Of a DNA stretch of 64,000 nt, positions 35,452 through 45,379 are shown piece after piece. Position 1 is the stretch's first letter. Each line of letters starts with the position of its first letter. The DNA lies in the NCBI RefSeq assembly GCF_011762225.1, contig NZ_JAASQI010000004.1, positions 248,001-312,000 of the forward strand. Reading direction: 5' to 3'. This DNA comes from Pseudochelatococcus lubricantis (GTDB taxonomy: Bacteria; Pseudomonadota; Alphaproteobacteria; Rhizobiales; Beijerinckiaceae). Below the pieces are notes generated by a model that did not search any database, was not told the origin of the DNA, and worked only from the letters and a program-made list of their open reading frames with translations. The translations under genes were made by a program, and so were the position numbers.

Positions 35452-37074
35452 TCAGGGCCGGATCGCAATGTTGTCCTCGACCTTCACCAGTTCGAAATCG
35501 GAGATGAGGATGTCGACGCGCACGGTCCATTGGCCCGCAACAGGCAGGTTGAGACCCTCGACTTGCCAGACGCCCTCGCTGTCACGGGTTGCCGGCCGCC
35601 TGATCTGCTCGATGCCGGCGGCGGGGTTCGACAACACGAGCGTGACGCCTGCGGGATCGAGCGGGCCGAAGTCTCCCGTCATGACGGCGATGGAAGCGCG
35701 CACGGGGCCGGCGCGGCCCGGCGCGATCGCGACATCCGCCATGGCCTTGTCCGCGTGGAGATGGACCGAGGCTGGCGCGGCGGCGGCCTCGGCGAGGGCG
35801 CGCGGCGGCGGCGTGAAGCGCCACAGGGCCGCCACGGCGAAGATCGCCAGCACGAGCACGAGTTCGGCGTATATCGAGCGGCGCAGGCGCGCCGTCGCCC
35901 TGCCGTCGCCACGCGCGGCCGGGGTGGTGAGCCGGAAGCGGTTGACGGCAGCCAGCAGGAAGAGGGCAGCCAGCAGCCCGAGCTTGATCAGCAGCACTTT
36001 GCCGTAGGCCGTGGTCCACAGGGCTTCCGGAGTTCGCAGCTGGACGGCGGCGAGCAGCACGCCCGCCACGACGAGCGGCAGCACGGCAACGGGAATGGCG
36101 CGGGAGAAGCGGCGCAGTGCGGCGCTGCCCTCGCCCTGCACCGGCGAGGCCAGCGCGGCGCCCAGCGGCACGAGCGCCCCCGCCCAGAAGGCGATGCCGA
36201 CGGCGTGCAGGAAGACGGCAGGACGGGTCAGCCATTGGGGATGAGCGGCGCTGGCGTGGCCACTGGCGGCGAGCGCCAGACCGGCGACGACGAGCGCGGT
36301 AACGGACAGCCCCTTGCCGGCCGCGCCCCGGTCGACGCCGGCCATGGCAGCGAGAACGAGCGCCGCGAGGGCGACGAACGCCGTCTTGCCGTAGCTTGTC
36401 GAGAAGCCCGTTGCCCAGACAACCGGGCTGGCGAGGTCCGCCAGCGGGACACCGAGCGCATCGAGCCCCTGAAAACCGACGGAGAGGGGCACGGCGGCAA
36501 GGCCGGCGAAGACGCTCCACAGCGCCACCCGGTGGGTGCCGTCGCCGATCCAGCGGCCGAAGAAGACTCCTCCGATGCCGATGAACAGGCCGACATAGAG
36601 CGCGACTTTCGCTGCCCATACAGCGGCGCGCACCTGCCAGTCGGCGGCGTCGCCGGGCGCGAGAGCCGCCGAGGTGCCGGGCGCGCCGATCGAGAATACC
36701 GCCGAACCGCCGACCGGATGGCCGTCCTCGGACACGATCCGCCAGCTCAGGACATAGGTGCCGTGGCCGAGATCGGCGGGGGCGTCGATATCGAGCGTGG
36801 CATCCCGCAGCGTGAAACGGTCAAGGACGGCGCCGGTGCCGTCGGGCCGGATAAGCTTCAACACCAGCGGCGACGTGGGCTCGCTGAAGGTCAGCCTGAA
36901 AGCCTTCGGCGCCTCCGCCATGACCGCGCCGTCCGCCGGCTCGACGCGCACCAGCGAGGCATGGGCCCGGGCATGGCCCATGGACGCAAGCTGCGCCCCG
37001 GCGATGCACAGCACCGACAGGACGAGCAGCATGAGCCGCCGCCCGGCGGCTCCGGTTCTGCCGTTTCCGTTCAT
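35452..37074 (-). CDS. Copper resistance protein, CopC-CopD fusion
   Basis: A 540-residue fusion. Residues 1-38 are a long signal ending AHA; the CopC domain follows, starting HASLVRVEPADGAVM, where the first His of the mature chain is a copper ligand, with further ligands in SWRIVSEDGHPVGGSAVFSI (Asp, His). From about 150 on, eight or so membrane helices form CopD, with conserved segments such as TSYGKTAFVALAALVLA. The final 80 residues are periplasmic. The pair carries copper through the periplasm and across the inner membrane. GGAGG precedes the ATG. YcnI and DUF2946-like genes lie upstream on the same strand. Confidence 0.9.
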   Translation of the reverse strand: MNGNGRTGAAGRRLMLLVLSVLCIAGAQLASMGHARAHASLVRVEPADGAVMAEAPKAFRLTFSEPTSPLVLKLIRPDGTGAVLDRFTLRDATLDIDAPADLGHGTYVLSWRIVSEDGHPVGGSAVFSIGAPGTSAALAPGDAADWQVRAAVWAAKVALYVGLFIGIGGVFFGRWIGDGTHRVALWSVFAGLAAVPLSVGFQGLDALGVPLADLASPVVWATGFSTSYGKTAFVALAALVLAAMAGVDRGAAGKGLSVTALVVAGLALAASGHASAAHPQWLTRPAVFLHAVGIAFWAGALVPLGAALASPVQGEGSAALRRFSRAIPVAVLPLVVAGVLLAAVQLRTPEALWTTAYGKVLLIKLGLLAALFLLAAVNRFRLTTPAARGDGRATARLRRSIYAELVLVLAIFAVAALWRFTPPPRALAEAAAAPASVHLHADKAMADVAIAPGRAGPVRASIAVMTGDFGPLDPAGVTLVLSNPAAGIEQIRRPATRDSEGVWQVEGLNLPVAGQWTVRVDILISDFELVKVEDNIAIRP

Positions 37075-37162
37075 TCGAGCCTCCGTCAGAAGTCGTTGCG
37101 AAACCGCGCGAGGGAGCGGGATGGCGCCTCCGAAGAAACGCCCCCGCCCCCTTACGGCGGCG

Positions 37163-37690
37163 CTACTTCTTCTGGATGAGTTTCAGGCCGGGCGCCGGCT
37201 GCTCGTAGTCGTCGGCGCCCTTGCCCTCGGCGGGAATCTCGATCCAGCGCTCGGCGGCGCCGTCCGGGCACTCCTGCACGACGGGGAAATAGAGTGTCGT
37301 GTCGGGCTTGAGGTCGCCGGTGAGGTAAGCACGCAGGACGAATTCGTCGTACTCGTCATCGGGCAGGCTGCCGCCGCTCCAGACGATCTCCTTCACGCCC
37401 TCGCGCGTGGGAGTGCCGTAATAGTCGTAGGTCTTCGCATACTCGCCCCTGACCTTCTCGACCGTCCAGCCGGCCTTCGGCTGCGGCTTGACGGCGATGA
37501 CGCCTTCGGGGATCCGCACCCGCACTTTGGTCGTCGGCTTGCCCTCGCAACCGTGCCCGACGCGGAACACGGCCTTGTAGGTCGACTGCACCGGGGCCTG
37601 CTGGTTTTCGAGCGTGATGTGGGCCGAGGCCGCCGTTGCGCCGGTGGCAAGCAAGGCGATGGCCGGGATGATGGATTTCAGGATGTTCAT
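37163..37690 (-). CDS. YcnI family copper-binding protein (DUF1775)
   Basis: A 175-residue secreted protein. AGGAAA fixes the start at 37690. The signal peptide is IIPAIALLATGATAASA; the mature chain starts HITLENQQ, where the N-terminal His is the copper ligand of this family. Other features: GCEGKPTTKVRVRIPEGV and the Trp-containing KPQPKAGWTVEKVRGEY. YcnI proteins deliver periplasmic copper with CopC/CopD-type partners, the next gene on this strand. Confidence 0.9.
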   Translation of the reverse strand: MNILKSIIPAIALLATGATAASAHITLENQQAPVQSTYKAVFRVGHGCEGKPTTKVRVRIPEGVIAVKPQPKAGWTVEKVRGEYAKTYDYYGTPTREGVKEIVWSGGSLPDDEYDEFVLRAYLTGDLKPDTTLYFPVVQECPDGAAERWIEIPAEGKGADDYEQPAPGLKLIQKK

Positions 37691-37856
37691 GGCAGTTTCC
37701 TGGATTTCTGGATCGAGGACGCAATCGTCCCCTGGCGCACGCTCCGCCCGCATGGGTGGGCGGTGCCGTTATCGCGGAAAAGGAAGTCAGCCGCGCCCGC
37801 GCGGCACCGCCCGGCGAAGGGGCGAATGTGCTGCGGCGAGGCGGCGCGATCCGGGA

Positions 37857-38288
37857 TCAGGCGGCCGCGGGTGGCGCGCGCGGATTGCCGGGACTGCCCT
37901 CCCGGCCGGATGCGGGAATACGGATGTGGGAACGGAAGAATGCCGCCGCGCCGGGCCTCTCCCGGATAATCGCGCCGGCGGCTCCCTCGCGTGGCGGCAG
38001 CGCCGCCGCGAGCAGGCCGCAACCCCACTGGCAGCAGTTGGCCGCCTTGTGGACGTCCGGCGAACCGTCGTCGTCCGCGGCAGCCTGCACGGCGCCATGG
38101 GCGGTGCAGATGACGGGATCGAAGGCATCCGGCCCGGCAGGCGCGGCCAGGACGCCGGTGGCATAGGCACTCAGAAGCGACTGGAAGACGACCAGATAGG
38201 CCGCGACCAGCGCAACCCACGATCCCCGTTCTCGTCGTTTCAAGCCCACGCAGAATCCGCCTTTTTTGCGACAGGTTTTTTCTATCAT
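37857..38288 (-). CDS. DUF2946-like small membrane or secreted protein, copper-cluster associated
   Basis: A 143-residue product with a hydrophobic N-terminal helix (SWVALVAAYLVVFQSLLSAY) that could be a signal or anchor. After it comes VICTAHGA and HKAANCCQWGCG, a Cys/His-rich stretch like DUF2946 proteins found by copper genes. The 3' part is Pro/Arg/Gly-rich. The start is uncertain: ATG 38288 has no ribosome site; a GTG at 38249 has AAGGCGG upstream and may be the real one. Metal binding is inferred from context. Confidence 0.6.
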   Translation of the reverse strand: MIEKTCRKKGGFCVGLKRRERGSWVALVAAYLVVFQSLLSAYATGVLAAPAGPDAFDPVICTAHGAVQAAADDDGSPDVHKAANCCQWGCGLLAAALPPREGAAGAIIRERPGAAAFFRSHIRIPASGREGSPGNPRAPPAAA

Positions 38289-38430
38289 TTTTGTAACAAT
38301 GAGCAAAGCCGGAATCCGGATGCCGGAAGCGTTGCGGCATTTGCGTCCTTGTTGGTGTGGCCGGCGGGCGATACGCTGGCGGCAGCCGGACCGAAAACCT
38401 TCGCCGCCGCGGCAACAAGGACACAGACGC

Positions 38431-38745
38431 ATGCTTCCCGACCTCTCGCCCTTCATGGCGCTGCGCCGGCATCTCGCCATCGCCCACCACGTGCCGGGGC
38501 GGATCAGGGTGAAGCTCGCCGCCGCCGCGCTCGCGCGCCTGCCGGACGTCGATCCGGAACCGTTCATCGCGCTGACGAAACGGATTCAGGGCGTGAATGC
38601 GATACGGGTCAACGTCGCGTCGCTTTCCGTTGTCATAGAATACGATGTCCGGCAGATCGCCGCTCCCGTCTGGGAGCGGTTGCTGGCGGGCGACACCGCC
38701 GAAATCGAAGCTATCCTCAGGGATCATATCGGGCGAACGGCCTGA
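38431..38745 (+). CDS. HMA2-type (heavy-metal-associated-like) small protein
   Basis: A 104-residue protein with AAGGA upstream. The core HHVPGRIRVKLAAAAL and IQGVNAIRVNVASLSVVIEYD matches the HMA2 domain, a ferredoxin-like beta-alpha-beta fold related to copper chaperones. It lacks the CxxC metal site. Divergent from the DUF2946-like gene. Its place next to CopCD and YcnI suggests a role in metal handling or sensing, but it cannot bind copper the usual way. Confidence 0.7.
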   Translation: MLPDLSPFMALRRHLAIAHHVPGRIRVKLAAAALARLPDVDPEPFIALTKRIQGVNAIRVNVASLSVVIEYDVRQIAAPVWERLLAGDTAEIEAILRDHIGRTA

Positions 38746-38758
38746 GCCGGCGGCAGCG

Positions 38759-39976
38759 TCAGGCGGGGTTCGGCCCGCGAAGCCTGCCGCGGATGGACAA
38801 CAGGCCGGCGACGGTCAGCGCGGCGAAGCCCGCCCCTGCGAGAAAGGTGCCCTGCGGACCGGTCACCTCCCACAGCGCCCCCGCGAGGATGCTTGCTGCC
38901 AGCAGTGCCGCGCCGGTGACGAGGTTGAACATGCCGAACGCGGTGCCGCGCAGTTCCGCCGGCGCCGCATCGGCAATCAGCGTGGCCAGCAGCCCCTGTG
39001 TGAAGCCCATGTGCAGCCCCCACAGCGCGACGCCGATGACGAGGCTCGTAAGCCCGCCGGTGAATGCCAGCACCCCGTCGGCGACGATGAGCCACAGAAG
39101 GCCGACGATCAGCAGCGTCACCCGGTCCATGCGGTCGGCCAGCACGCCGACCGGATAGGCCGAGAGCGAATAGGCGAGGCTCATGATCACCAGCACGATC
39201 GGAACGAAGGCCGGCGACAGGCCGATGGACTGCGCCCGCAGGATGAGGAACGCCTCGCTGAAGCGGGCGAGCGTGAACACCGTCGCCACCGCCACCACCC
39301 ACCAGTAGCTCCCGCCGAGGCGGGCGAGTTCGTCGCGCCGCAGCGGCATGCGGACCTTGCGCAGCGCCTGCGGCCGCTCCGGCTCCGTCACGCCGAAAAG
39401 CATGACGGCAACCGACAGGAAGGCGGGGATGACGGCGATCCAGAACACCGCCTGAAAATTGTTCACCGTCAGCCACATGAGGCCGATGGCAAGCAGCGGG
39501 CCGATGAAGGCGCCGACCGTGTCGAGCGACTGCCGCAGGCCGAAGCTGGCGCCGCGCAGGTGCGGCGGCGCGATATCCGCGATGAGCGCATCGCGCGGGG
39601 CGCCGCGAATGCCCTTGCCCACGCGGTCGACGAAGCGGGCGGCGACGAGCCAGCCGAGCGAGGGCGCCAGCGGAAACACCGGCTTGGTAATCGCCGCGAG
39701 GCCATAGCCTAACGCGGCGAGGAACTTGCGCTTGCCGAGCCAGTCGCTGAGCGCACCGGAAAAAACCTTGGTAATCGCGGCGGTAGCTTCCGCGATACCC
39801 TCGATGATGCCGACGGCGAAGGTCGACGTTCCGAGCACGGTGACCATGTAGACGGGCAGCAGCGCATGGATCATCTCCGAGGAGACGTCCATCAGCAACG
39901 AAACCAGGCCGAGCGCCCAGATACCGGCGGGAATGCGCTGGCGCCCGGCGCCCGGCTGGGTGGTCTTTGCCGTCAT
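38759..39976 (-). CDS. Major facilitator superfamily transporter
   Basis: A 405-residue protein with about 12 membrane helices. The loop between helices 2 and 3 carries GALSDWLGKRKFLAALGYGL, as in MFS exporters, and a second signature VDRVGKGIRGAPRDALIADI resembles the group that includes putative heavy-metal or drug efflux pumps. No clear Shine-Dalgarno precedes the ATG. It ends 13 bases from the HMA2 gene (convergent), so it may belong to the metal module. The substrate is unknown. Confidence 0.82.
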   Translation of the reverse strand: MTAKTTQPGAGRQRIPAGIWALGLVSLLMDVSSEMIHALLPVYMVTVLGTSTFAVGIIEGIAEATAAITKVFSGALSDWLGKRKFLAALGYGLAAITKPVFPLAPSLGWLVAARFVDRVGKGIRGAPRDALIADIAPPHLRGASFGLRQSLDTVGAFIGPLLAIGLMWLTVNNFQAVFWIAVIPAFLSVAVMLFGVTEPERPQALRKVRMPLRRDELARLGGSYWWVVAVATVFTLARFSEAFLILRAQSIGLSPAFVPIVLVIMSLAYSLSAYPVGVLADRMDRVTLLIVGLLWLIVADGVLAFTGGLTSLVIGVALWGLHMGFTQGLLATLIADAAPAELRGTAFGMFNLVTGAALLAASILAGALWEVTGPQGTFLAGAGFAALTVAGLLSIRGRLRGPNPA

Positions 39977-40172
39977 GGTGGATCGCGCCCCCGCCTGTTT
40001 CCGTCGCGGACCTCAAGGACACGCCGCGCCACGACTCACGTGCGAACCTTGCACCGTTAAAGTCGACGCCGCCAATCTTGACAAGCTGGAAGGCGACCTT
40101 GAGGTGGAACCGCGCTGCCGCGCGCCGGCGCGTCGCCGGACGGGCGCCGGAAGACGATATCAGATGATGGCG

Positions 40173-41147
40173 TCAGGCTGGGCCGTCCGGCGGGAAAACG
40201 CCCAGCGCGGCCTTCCTGTACTCGCCCGGCGAACAGCCGACGGCGCGCTTGAAGGTGCGGGAGAAATGCGCCAGATCGCTGAAGCCGCGGCGGTAGCAGA
40301 TTTCCGCGATCGACAGTTTCAGCCCCGGCAGGCACAGGTCTTTCTTGGTGGCCTCGATGCGCGTGTCGCGGATCCACTGCCCGAGGCTGCGGTCCGTATC
40401 ACGGAACAGCTCATGCAGGTAGCGCTCAGATATGCCGCAGCACTGCGCGATGAACTCCGGCCCCAGATCGTGCCGGTGGAGGTTCTGGCGGATGAAGTAT
40501 TGTGCCCGGCTGACATGGGCCGCCCGCACCGACGAACTGCCCGACGTCAGCGTGCGCCCGTCCGCATGGACCGACAGGGCCAGCAGATCGATGAGCTGGC
40601 AGCCCACCGCGCGCCGCGAGTCCAGGTTCATGGTCTCGAAACGCTCCGGAATGTGGTGGATCATGTCCACGAACAGCCCGGAAACGCCGTCGATGGCGTT
40701 GAACTGCAACCCGCAAAAGCGCTCCGGCACCGGCACCTTCTCGGCGAGCGCGGTCGCTTCCACCTTCATCACCCACAGGTCGGCCTTTTCGCCGTAGCTG
40801 AACTCGTAGGGCTCGTGGCTGCGTTCGAGGATGTAACCGCCCGGGCGGCAGTGCACCTCCCGGCCCGCCTGTGCGAAATAGACCTCAGCCTTCGCCGGGA
40901 TCGTGATCAGGATATGCTCCAGCTCGTCGCGGGCGACATGACGCGGCAGCCGGTGATAGGACAACGCCTCCGAGCGCAGACGGGACAGCGAGACGCTGCC
41001 GAGTGTCCACTGGTCCAGCCGGCCGCCGAAGCGATCCGGTTCCTTGAAGTTCAGATCGAGCGGAAAATAGGCCTGCGCCACCGACCGGTGCCAGTGGGCG
41101 CTTCTGTTCCGCATGTCCACGCCGTTTGTCGTGATGAGTGTTCCCAT
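40173..41147 (-). CDS. AraC-family transcriptional regulator (FeaR-like, AraC-binding-like N-terminal domain)
   Basis: A 324-residue regulator with GGGGAGG ahead of the ATG. The N-terminal half has the pattern of AraC_binding_2 proteins (LEHILITIPAKAEVYFAQAG, then YILERSHEPYEFSYGE). The C-terminal AraC DNA-binding domain includes FIAQCCGISERYLHELFRDT and SIAEICYRRGFSDLAHFSRTFK (outline). It is divergent from the hydantoinase/oxoprolinase operon across 221 bases, which include a TGCGC-TGAC-GCGCA dyad (41238-41251), so it likely controls that operon. Confidence 0.87.
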   Translation of the reverse strand: MGTLITTNGVDMRNRSAHWHRSVAQAYFPLDLNFKEPDRFGGRLDQWTLGSVSLSRLRSEALSYHRLPRHVARDELEHILITIPAKAEVYFAQAGREVHCRPGGYILERSHEPYEFSYGEKADLWVMKVEATALAEKVPVPERFCGLQFNAIDGVSGLFVDMIHHIPERFETMNLDSRRAVGCQLIDLLALSVHADGRTLTSGSSSVRAAHVSRAQYFIRQNLHRHDLGPEFIAQCCGISERYLHELFRDTDRSLGQWIRDTRIEATKKDLCLPGLKLSIAEICYRRGFSDLAHFSRTFKRAVGCSPGEYRKAALGVFPPDGPA

Positions 41148-41368
41148 TCGACGACCTCCCCCTGATGCCTGATTATTGCATCAGTTTCCGATCTGACAAA
41201 TACGCAGGCCCCGGTTGCGCCCGGCGACAATATTTTATGCGCTGACGCGCAAAGACGGCGGCGCCCCACTGTTCCTAACCTGACGATCGGGGAACCAAAC
41301 GAGAGCGGGAACGGGGGAAAGCCGCACCGGCGGCAACGGTTCCGCTCGCCTTTCCGACAGGTGGGAGA

Positions 41369-43147
41369 ATGCAGCAATCATTTGACAAACAGCCGCCCGC
41401 ACAGGGCGGCGCCGTGGATCCGATCACGCTTTCCGTCGTCCGGGGGATTCTCGAAACGACCCAGCGCGAAATGACGCTGTCGCTGGAAAAGACGGCGCGG
41501 TCGAGCGTGTTCAACCTGGCGCACGACTATTCGACGGCGCTCTTCAACGCCCGGCCGGAAATGATCCTGCAGGGGCAGGACATTCCCATTCACCTTGGCT
41601 CGCTGATCCCGGCCATGAAGGTGATTGCCGCCTATTTCGGCGACGACATCCACGAGGGCGATCTCATCATCCACAACGATCCCGCCTATGGCGGCAGCCA
41701 CGCCATCGACACCTGTATCTACAAGCCCGTGTTCTACAAGGGCAAGCTCGTCTACTGGACAGTCTGCAAGGGGCATCTGACGGACATTGGCGGCCCGGTT
41801 CCCGCCGGTTACAACCCCGATGCCAAGGAAATCTATGCCGAGTGCCTGCGTATCCCGCCGGTCAAGATCTGGGATCGCGGCAAGCCGCGCACGGACGTCA
41901 TCAACCTGATCCTCACCAACCTGCGCGCCCGGCGCGATCAGGAAGGGGACTTCAACGCGCTGATCGGCGCCTGCCAGGTTGGCGAGCGCAGCCTCATCCG
42001 CATGCTCGACAAATACGGCGAGGAGCAGATCGACGCCTGCATCGACGAATTGCTGGCGATGGCCGAGCGGCAGATGCGCAGCCTCATCCGCGCCGTGCCG
42101 GACGGCACCTACACCGGCACGGCCGTGCTGGAGGACGCCGGCCACGGCTTCGGCGATTTCGACATCACCGCCACCGTGACGATCGACGGCGACAATTGCC
42201 GCATCGCCATCGACAGCCCGCCGCAGGTGCCCTACTTCATCAATTCCTACGAGGGCAACTCCTATTCCGGCGTCTATCTGGGCCTGATGATGTTCGCCCA
42301 GTTGCCGCCGCCCTACAACGAGGGCCTCTACCGCTGCGTCAGCGTCGACATGGGGCCGAAGGGTACGCTCTGTAACGCCCGCGAGCCCGCGCCGCACATG
42401 AACTGCACGACGACGCCGATGGAAACGCTGACGGACGCCGTCCGCCTCGCGTTCGAGAAGGCGATGCCCTCCAAGGTCGCCGCGTCGTGGGGCCACGCCA
42501 ACGGCCTCAATATCGCCGGCTGGGACAAGCGGCACAACGAGGAATACGTCACGATGGTGCTCGCCACCATCATCTCCGGCGCGGGCGCCACGCCGCATCA
42601 GGACGGCTGGCACGCCTGCGGGCCGGAATGCTGCTTCGGCGCGCTCACCTCGGGCGACGTGGAGCTGCTGGAGCACTCCTATCCCATCATCGTTCACCGT
42701 TATTCGCTGCTGACGGACAGTTGCGGCGCCGGGCTGCATCGCGGCGGTTCCGGCACGGCCTGGGAGGTGGAGCCGCTCGACGGCGAGATGACCTTCATCA
42801 TGTTCGGCGAGGGCCGCCGCATCCCCGCGCTGGGGGCGGACGGCGCCACCTCCGCCATGACGGAAACGAAGGTCGGCAGGCTCGAACTGAAGCGCGGCGG
42901 CAAGGTGGAGACGCTGCGCCGCAACACCATCGGCGTCATCGGGCCGGGCGAAACCGTCACCAACATCAACCCCGGCGGCGGCGGCCACGGCGATCCACGG
43001 AAGCGGCCGGTCACCCGGGTGCTGGAGGACGTCAGGCTTGGGCTCGTTTCCGTCGAGGGCGCGCAGCGGGACTACGGCGTCGTCATCAGCGACCTCGAAA
43101 CGCTCGCCGTCGACATCGAGGCGACGCAGCGCCTGCGCGGCGCGTGA
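41369..43147 (+). CDS. Hydantoinase B/oxoprolinase family protein
   Basis: A 592-residue HyuB-type subunit. GGTGGGAGA precedes the ATG. Signatures include VFNLAHDYSTALFNA, EGDLIIHNDPAYGGSHAID (metal-binding region), GHLTDIGGPVPAG and the C-terminal GGGGHGDPRKR. HyuB acts with HyuA to hydrolyse hydantoins, 5-oxoproline or related rings with ATP, or, in relatives, to carboxylate ketones. HyuA follows 26 bases later and a nucleobase/hydantoin-type permease after that. The exact substrate is open. Confidence 0.9.
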   Translation: MQQSFDKQPPAQGGAVDPITLSVVRGILETTQREMTLSLEKTARSSVFNLAHDYSTALFNARPEMILQGQDIPIHLGSLIPAMKVIAAYFGDDIHEGDLIIHNDPAYGGSHAIDTCIYKPVFYKGKLVYWTVCKGHLTDIGGPVPAGYNPDAKEIYAECLRIPPVKIWDRGKPRTDVINLILTNLRARRDQEGDFNALIGACQVGERSLIRMLDKYGEEQIDACIDELLAMAERQMRSLIRAVPDGTYTGTAVLEDAGHGFGDFDITATVTIDGDNCRIAIDSPPQVPYFINSYEGNSYSGVYLGLMMFAQLPPPYNEGLYRCVSVDMGPKGTLCNAREPAPHMNCTTTPMETLTDAVRLAFEKAMPSKVAASWGHANGLNIAGWDKRHNEEYVTMVLATIISGAGATPHQDGWHACGPECCFGALTSGDVELLEHSYPIIVHRYSLLTDSCGAGLHRGGSGTAWEVEPLDGEMTFIMFGEGRRIPALGADGATSAMTETKVGRLELKRGGKVETLRRNTIGVIGPGETVTNINPGGGGHGDPRKRPVTRVLEDVRLGLVSVEGAQRDYGVVISDLETLAVDIEATQRLRGA

Positions 43148-43173
43148 CCGGAACTTTTGCAGGGATTGCGACA

Positions 43174-45276
43174 ATGGATAGCAAGTACAGGCTCGGCATT
43201 GACGCCGGCGGCACATTCACGGATTTCGTTCTGGCGGAAAAGTCCGGCCAGACACGGCTCTACAAGGCTCTCTCGACCCCGTCCGACCCGACCATCGCCA
43301 TGGAGAACGGGCTGGCGCTGATCGCCGAGGACCTCGGCACCGATATCCGGGACATCATTTCGAACAGCGACCTGTGCATCAACGGCACCACGGTCGGCCT
43401 CAATGCATTGATCCAGTTCAGGGGCGCGCGCACCGGGCTGATCTGCACGGCGGGCCATGAGGATTCCATCGAAATCCGCAACGGCCACAAGGAAGACGGC
43501 TACCGCTACGACGCGACATACCCGCCGGCCGTCATGCTGGTGCCGCGCAACCTGCGCCGGGGCGTGCGGGAGCGCGTGCTCTCGAACGGCGATATCCGCG
43601 TGCCGCTGGAGGAGGAGGACGTGCGCGAAGCCTGCCGGCTGTTCCTGCGCGAGGGGATCGAATCGGTGGCGATTTCCTTCGTCTGGTCGGTGCTGCAGCC
43701 CGAACACGAGCGGCGGGCGGCCTCGATCGTGCGCGAGATGATGCCGGGCGTGGCGCTCACCGTCGGCAGCGATCTCTATCCGCAGGTGCGCGAATACACC
43801 CGCACCTCGACAGCCGTCACAAACGCCTACCTCTCCCCGATCCTGAAACGCTACGTGACGGCGGTAGACGCCTATTTCCGCACGCACGGCGCCCGCGCGC
43901 CGGTGCGCTACTTCCAGTCCAACGGCGGCCTTGCGGTGGGCGGCTTCGTGGCCGACCACGCGGTCTACGCCATCAACTCCGGCCCTGCCTCCGCGCCGCG
44001 CGCCGGGCTGCACGTGACGGAGCCCTTCGGCTACCGGAACGTCATCACCGTCGACATGGGCGGCACGTCGTTCGACATCACCCTGACGTACGACGGCGTC
44101 ACCAACCTGAACAAGAACATCGATTTCCTGCGCTACCGCATCGGTGTGCCCATGATCCAGGTCGAGACGCTGGGGGCCGGCGGCGGTTCCATCGGCTGGA
44201 TCGACGACATGGGCCTGCTGCAGATGGGCCCGCAAAGCGCGGGTTCCGATCCGGGGCCGGCCTGCTACGGCCGGGGCGGCACGGAGCCGACCACCACGGA
44301 TGTCAATCTCGCCCTCGGCTACCTCAACACGCAGGGCCTCGTCGGCGGCCGGCTGCCGCTCGATGTCGCCAGGGCGCGGGCTGCGATAGAGACACGCATC
44401 GCCGGGCCGCTCGGCATCAGCCTGGAGCAGGCCGCCTACGGCATGTTCACCATCGTCAACGCCAACATGGTGAACGGCATCCGGCGCGTATCCATCGAGC
44501 GCGGCTACGATCCGCGCGACTTCGTCCTCGCGTGCGCGGGCGGGGCGACGGCCGCGCACATCACGGCGATCGGCCGCGAGATGGGCATCGATCGCATCCT
44601 GATCCCCAAACTGGCCTCCGGCCTGTGCGCCTTCGGCCAGATCATCTCCGACATGAAATACAACCACATGGCGACCTGCCCCGCCCGTCTCGACAACGGC
44701 GACGCCTATGCCCGCATCAACGGGCTGTTCCAGGAACTCGAAGCGAACGGACGGGAACAGCTCCGCAAGGACGGCTTCGACGACAGCCGCATCCGCATGA
44801 GCCGCAGCCTCGACATGCGCTATGTCGGACAGGTCCACGAATGCACGGTCGAGGTCGACGTCTTCGACATCGATGCAAGCACCGTGGACCGGCTGAAGGA
44901 CGCCTTCCACCGCCGCCACGAGCAACTTTACACCTACAGCGAGCCGAACAACACCGTCGAGGTCGTCAACATCGAGAGCACGCTGTACGGCGTGGTCGAC
45001 AAGCCGGGCAGGAACAGGCTCGCCGCCGGGCGCGGCGCCGGGCACGCGCAGAAGGGCGTGCGCGACGCCATCTTCTCGCGCGACGGCGTATACCGGCCCG
45101 CCCCCGTCTACGACGGCAACCTGCTCGGCGCCGGCGACCGCCTCGAAGGCCCCGCCATCATCGAGGAGGAGACGACGACCATCGTCGTCGAACCCGGCTG
45201 GACGGCAGAACTGCACGAAAGCGGCAGCTACGTGCTGATAGCGTCCGCCCGCCATTCGGCGAGCGCTCCTCACTGA
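43174..45276 (+). CDS. Hydantoinase A/oxoprolinase family protein
   Basis: A 700-residue HyuA-type subunit starting MDSKYRLGIDAGGTFTDFVL, the ASKHA phosphate-binding segment, with AGGGA eight bases upstream. Further motifs: QVREYTRTSTAVTNAYLSP, FQSNGGL, VITVDMGGTSFDITL (second phosphate loop) and SDPGPACYGRGG. It supplies the ATP-dependent step with HyuB. The frame is open far upstream but that part overlaps HyuB and is not coding. Confidence 0.9.
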   Translation: MDSKYRLGIDAGGTFTDFVLAEKSGQTRLYKALSTPSDPTIAMENGLALIAEDLGTDIRDIISNSDLCINGTTVGLNALIQFRGARTGLICTAGHEDSIEIRNGHKEDGYRYDATYPPAVMLVPRNLRRGVRERVLSNGDIRVPLEEEDVREACRLFLREGIESVAISFVWSVLQPEHERRAASIVREMMPGVALTVGSDLYPQVREYTRTSTAVTNAYLSPILKRYVTAVDAYFRTHGARAPVRYFQSNGGLAVGGFVADHAVYAINSGPASAPRAGLHVTEPFGYRNVITVDMGGTSFDITLTYDGVTNLNKNIDFLRYRIGVPMIQVETLGAGGGSIGWIDDMGLLQMGPQSAGSDPGPACYGRGGTEPTTTDVNLALGYLNTQGLVGGRLPLDVARARAAIETRIAGPLGISLEQAAYGMFTIVNANMVNGIRRVSIERGYDPRDFVLACAGGATAAHITAIGREMGIDRILIPKLASGLCAFGQIISDMKYNHMATCPARLDNGDAYARINGLFQELEANGREQLRKDGFDDSRIRMSRSLDMRYVGQVHECTVEVDVFDIDASTVDRLKDAFHRRHEQLYTYSEPNNTVEVVNIESTLYGVVDKPGRNRLAAGRGAGHAQKGVRDAIFSRDGVYRPAPVYDGNLLGAGDRLEGPAIIEEETTTIVVEPGWTAELHESGSYVLIASARHSASAPH

Positions 45277-45379
45277 ACGGCGGCCAACCGTGCGGCGCCC
45301 GACAGGGCCCGCACGAGACGGCGATACGCCACCGGGAACGACACAACAGACGCATGACAAAATGCGAGGGGAACCTATC

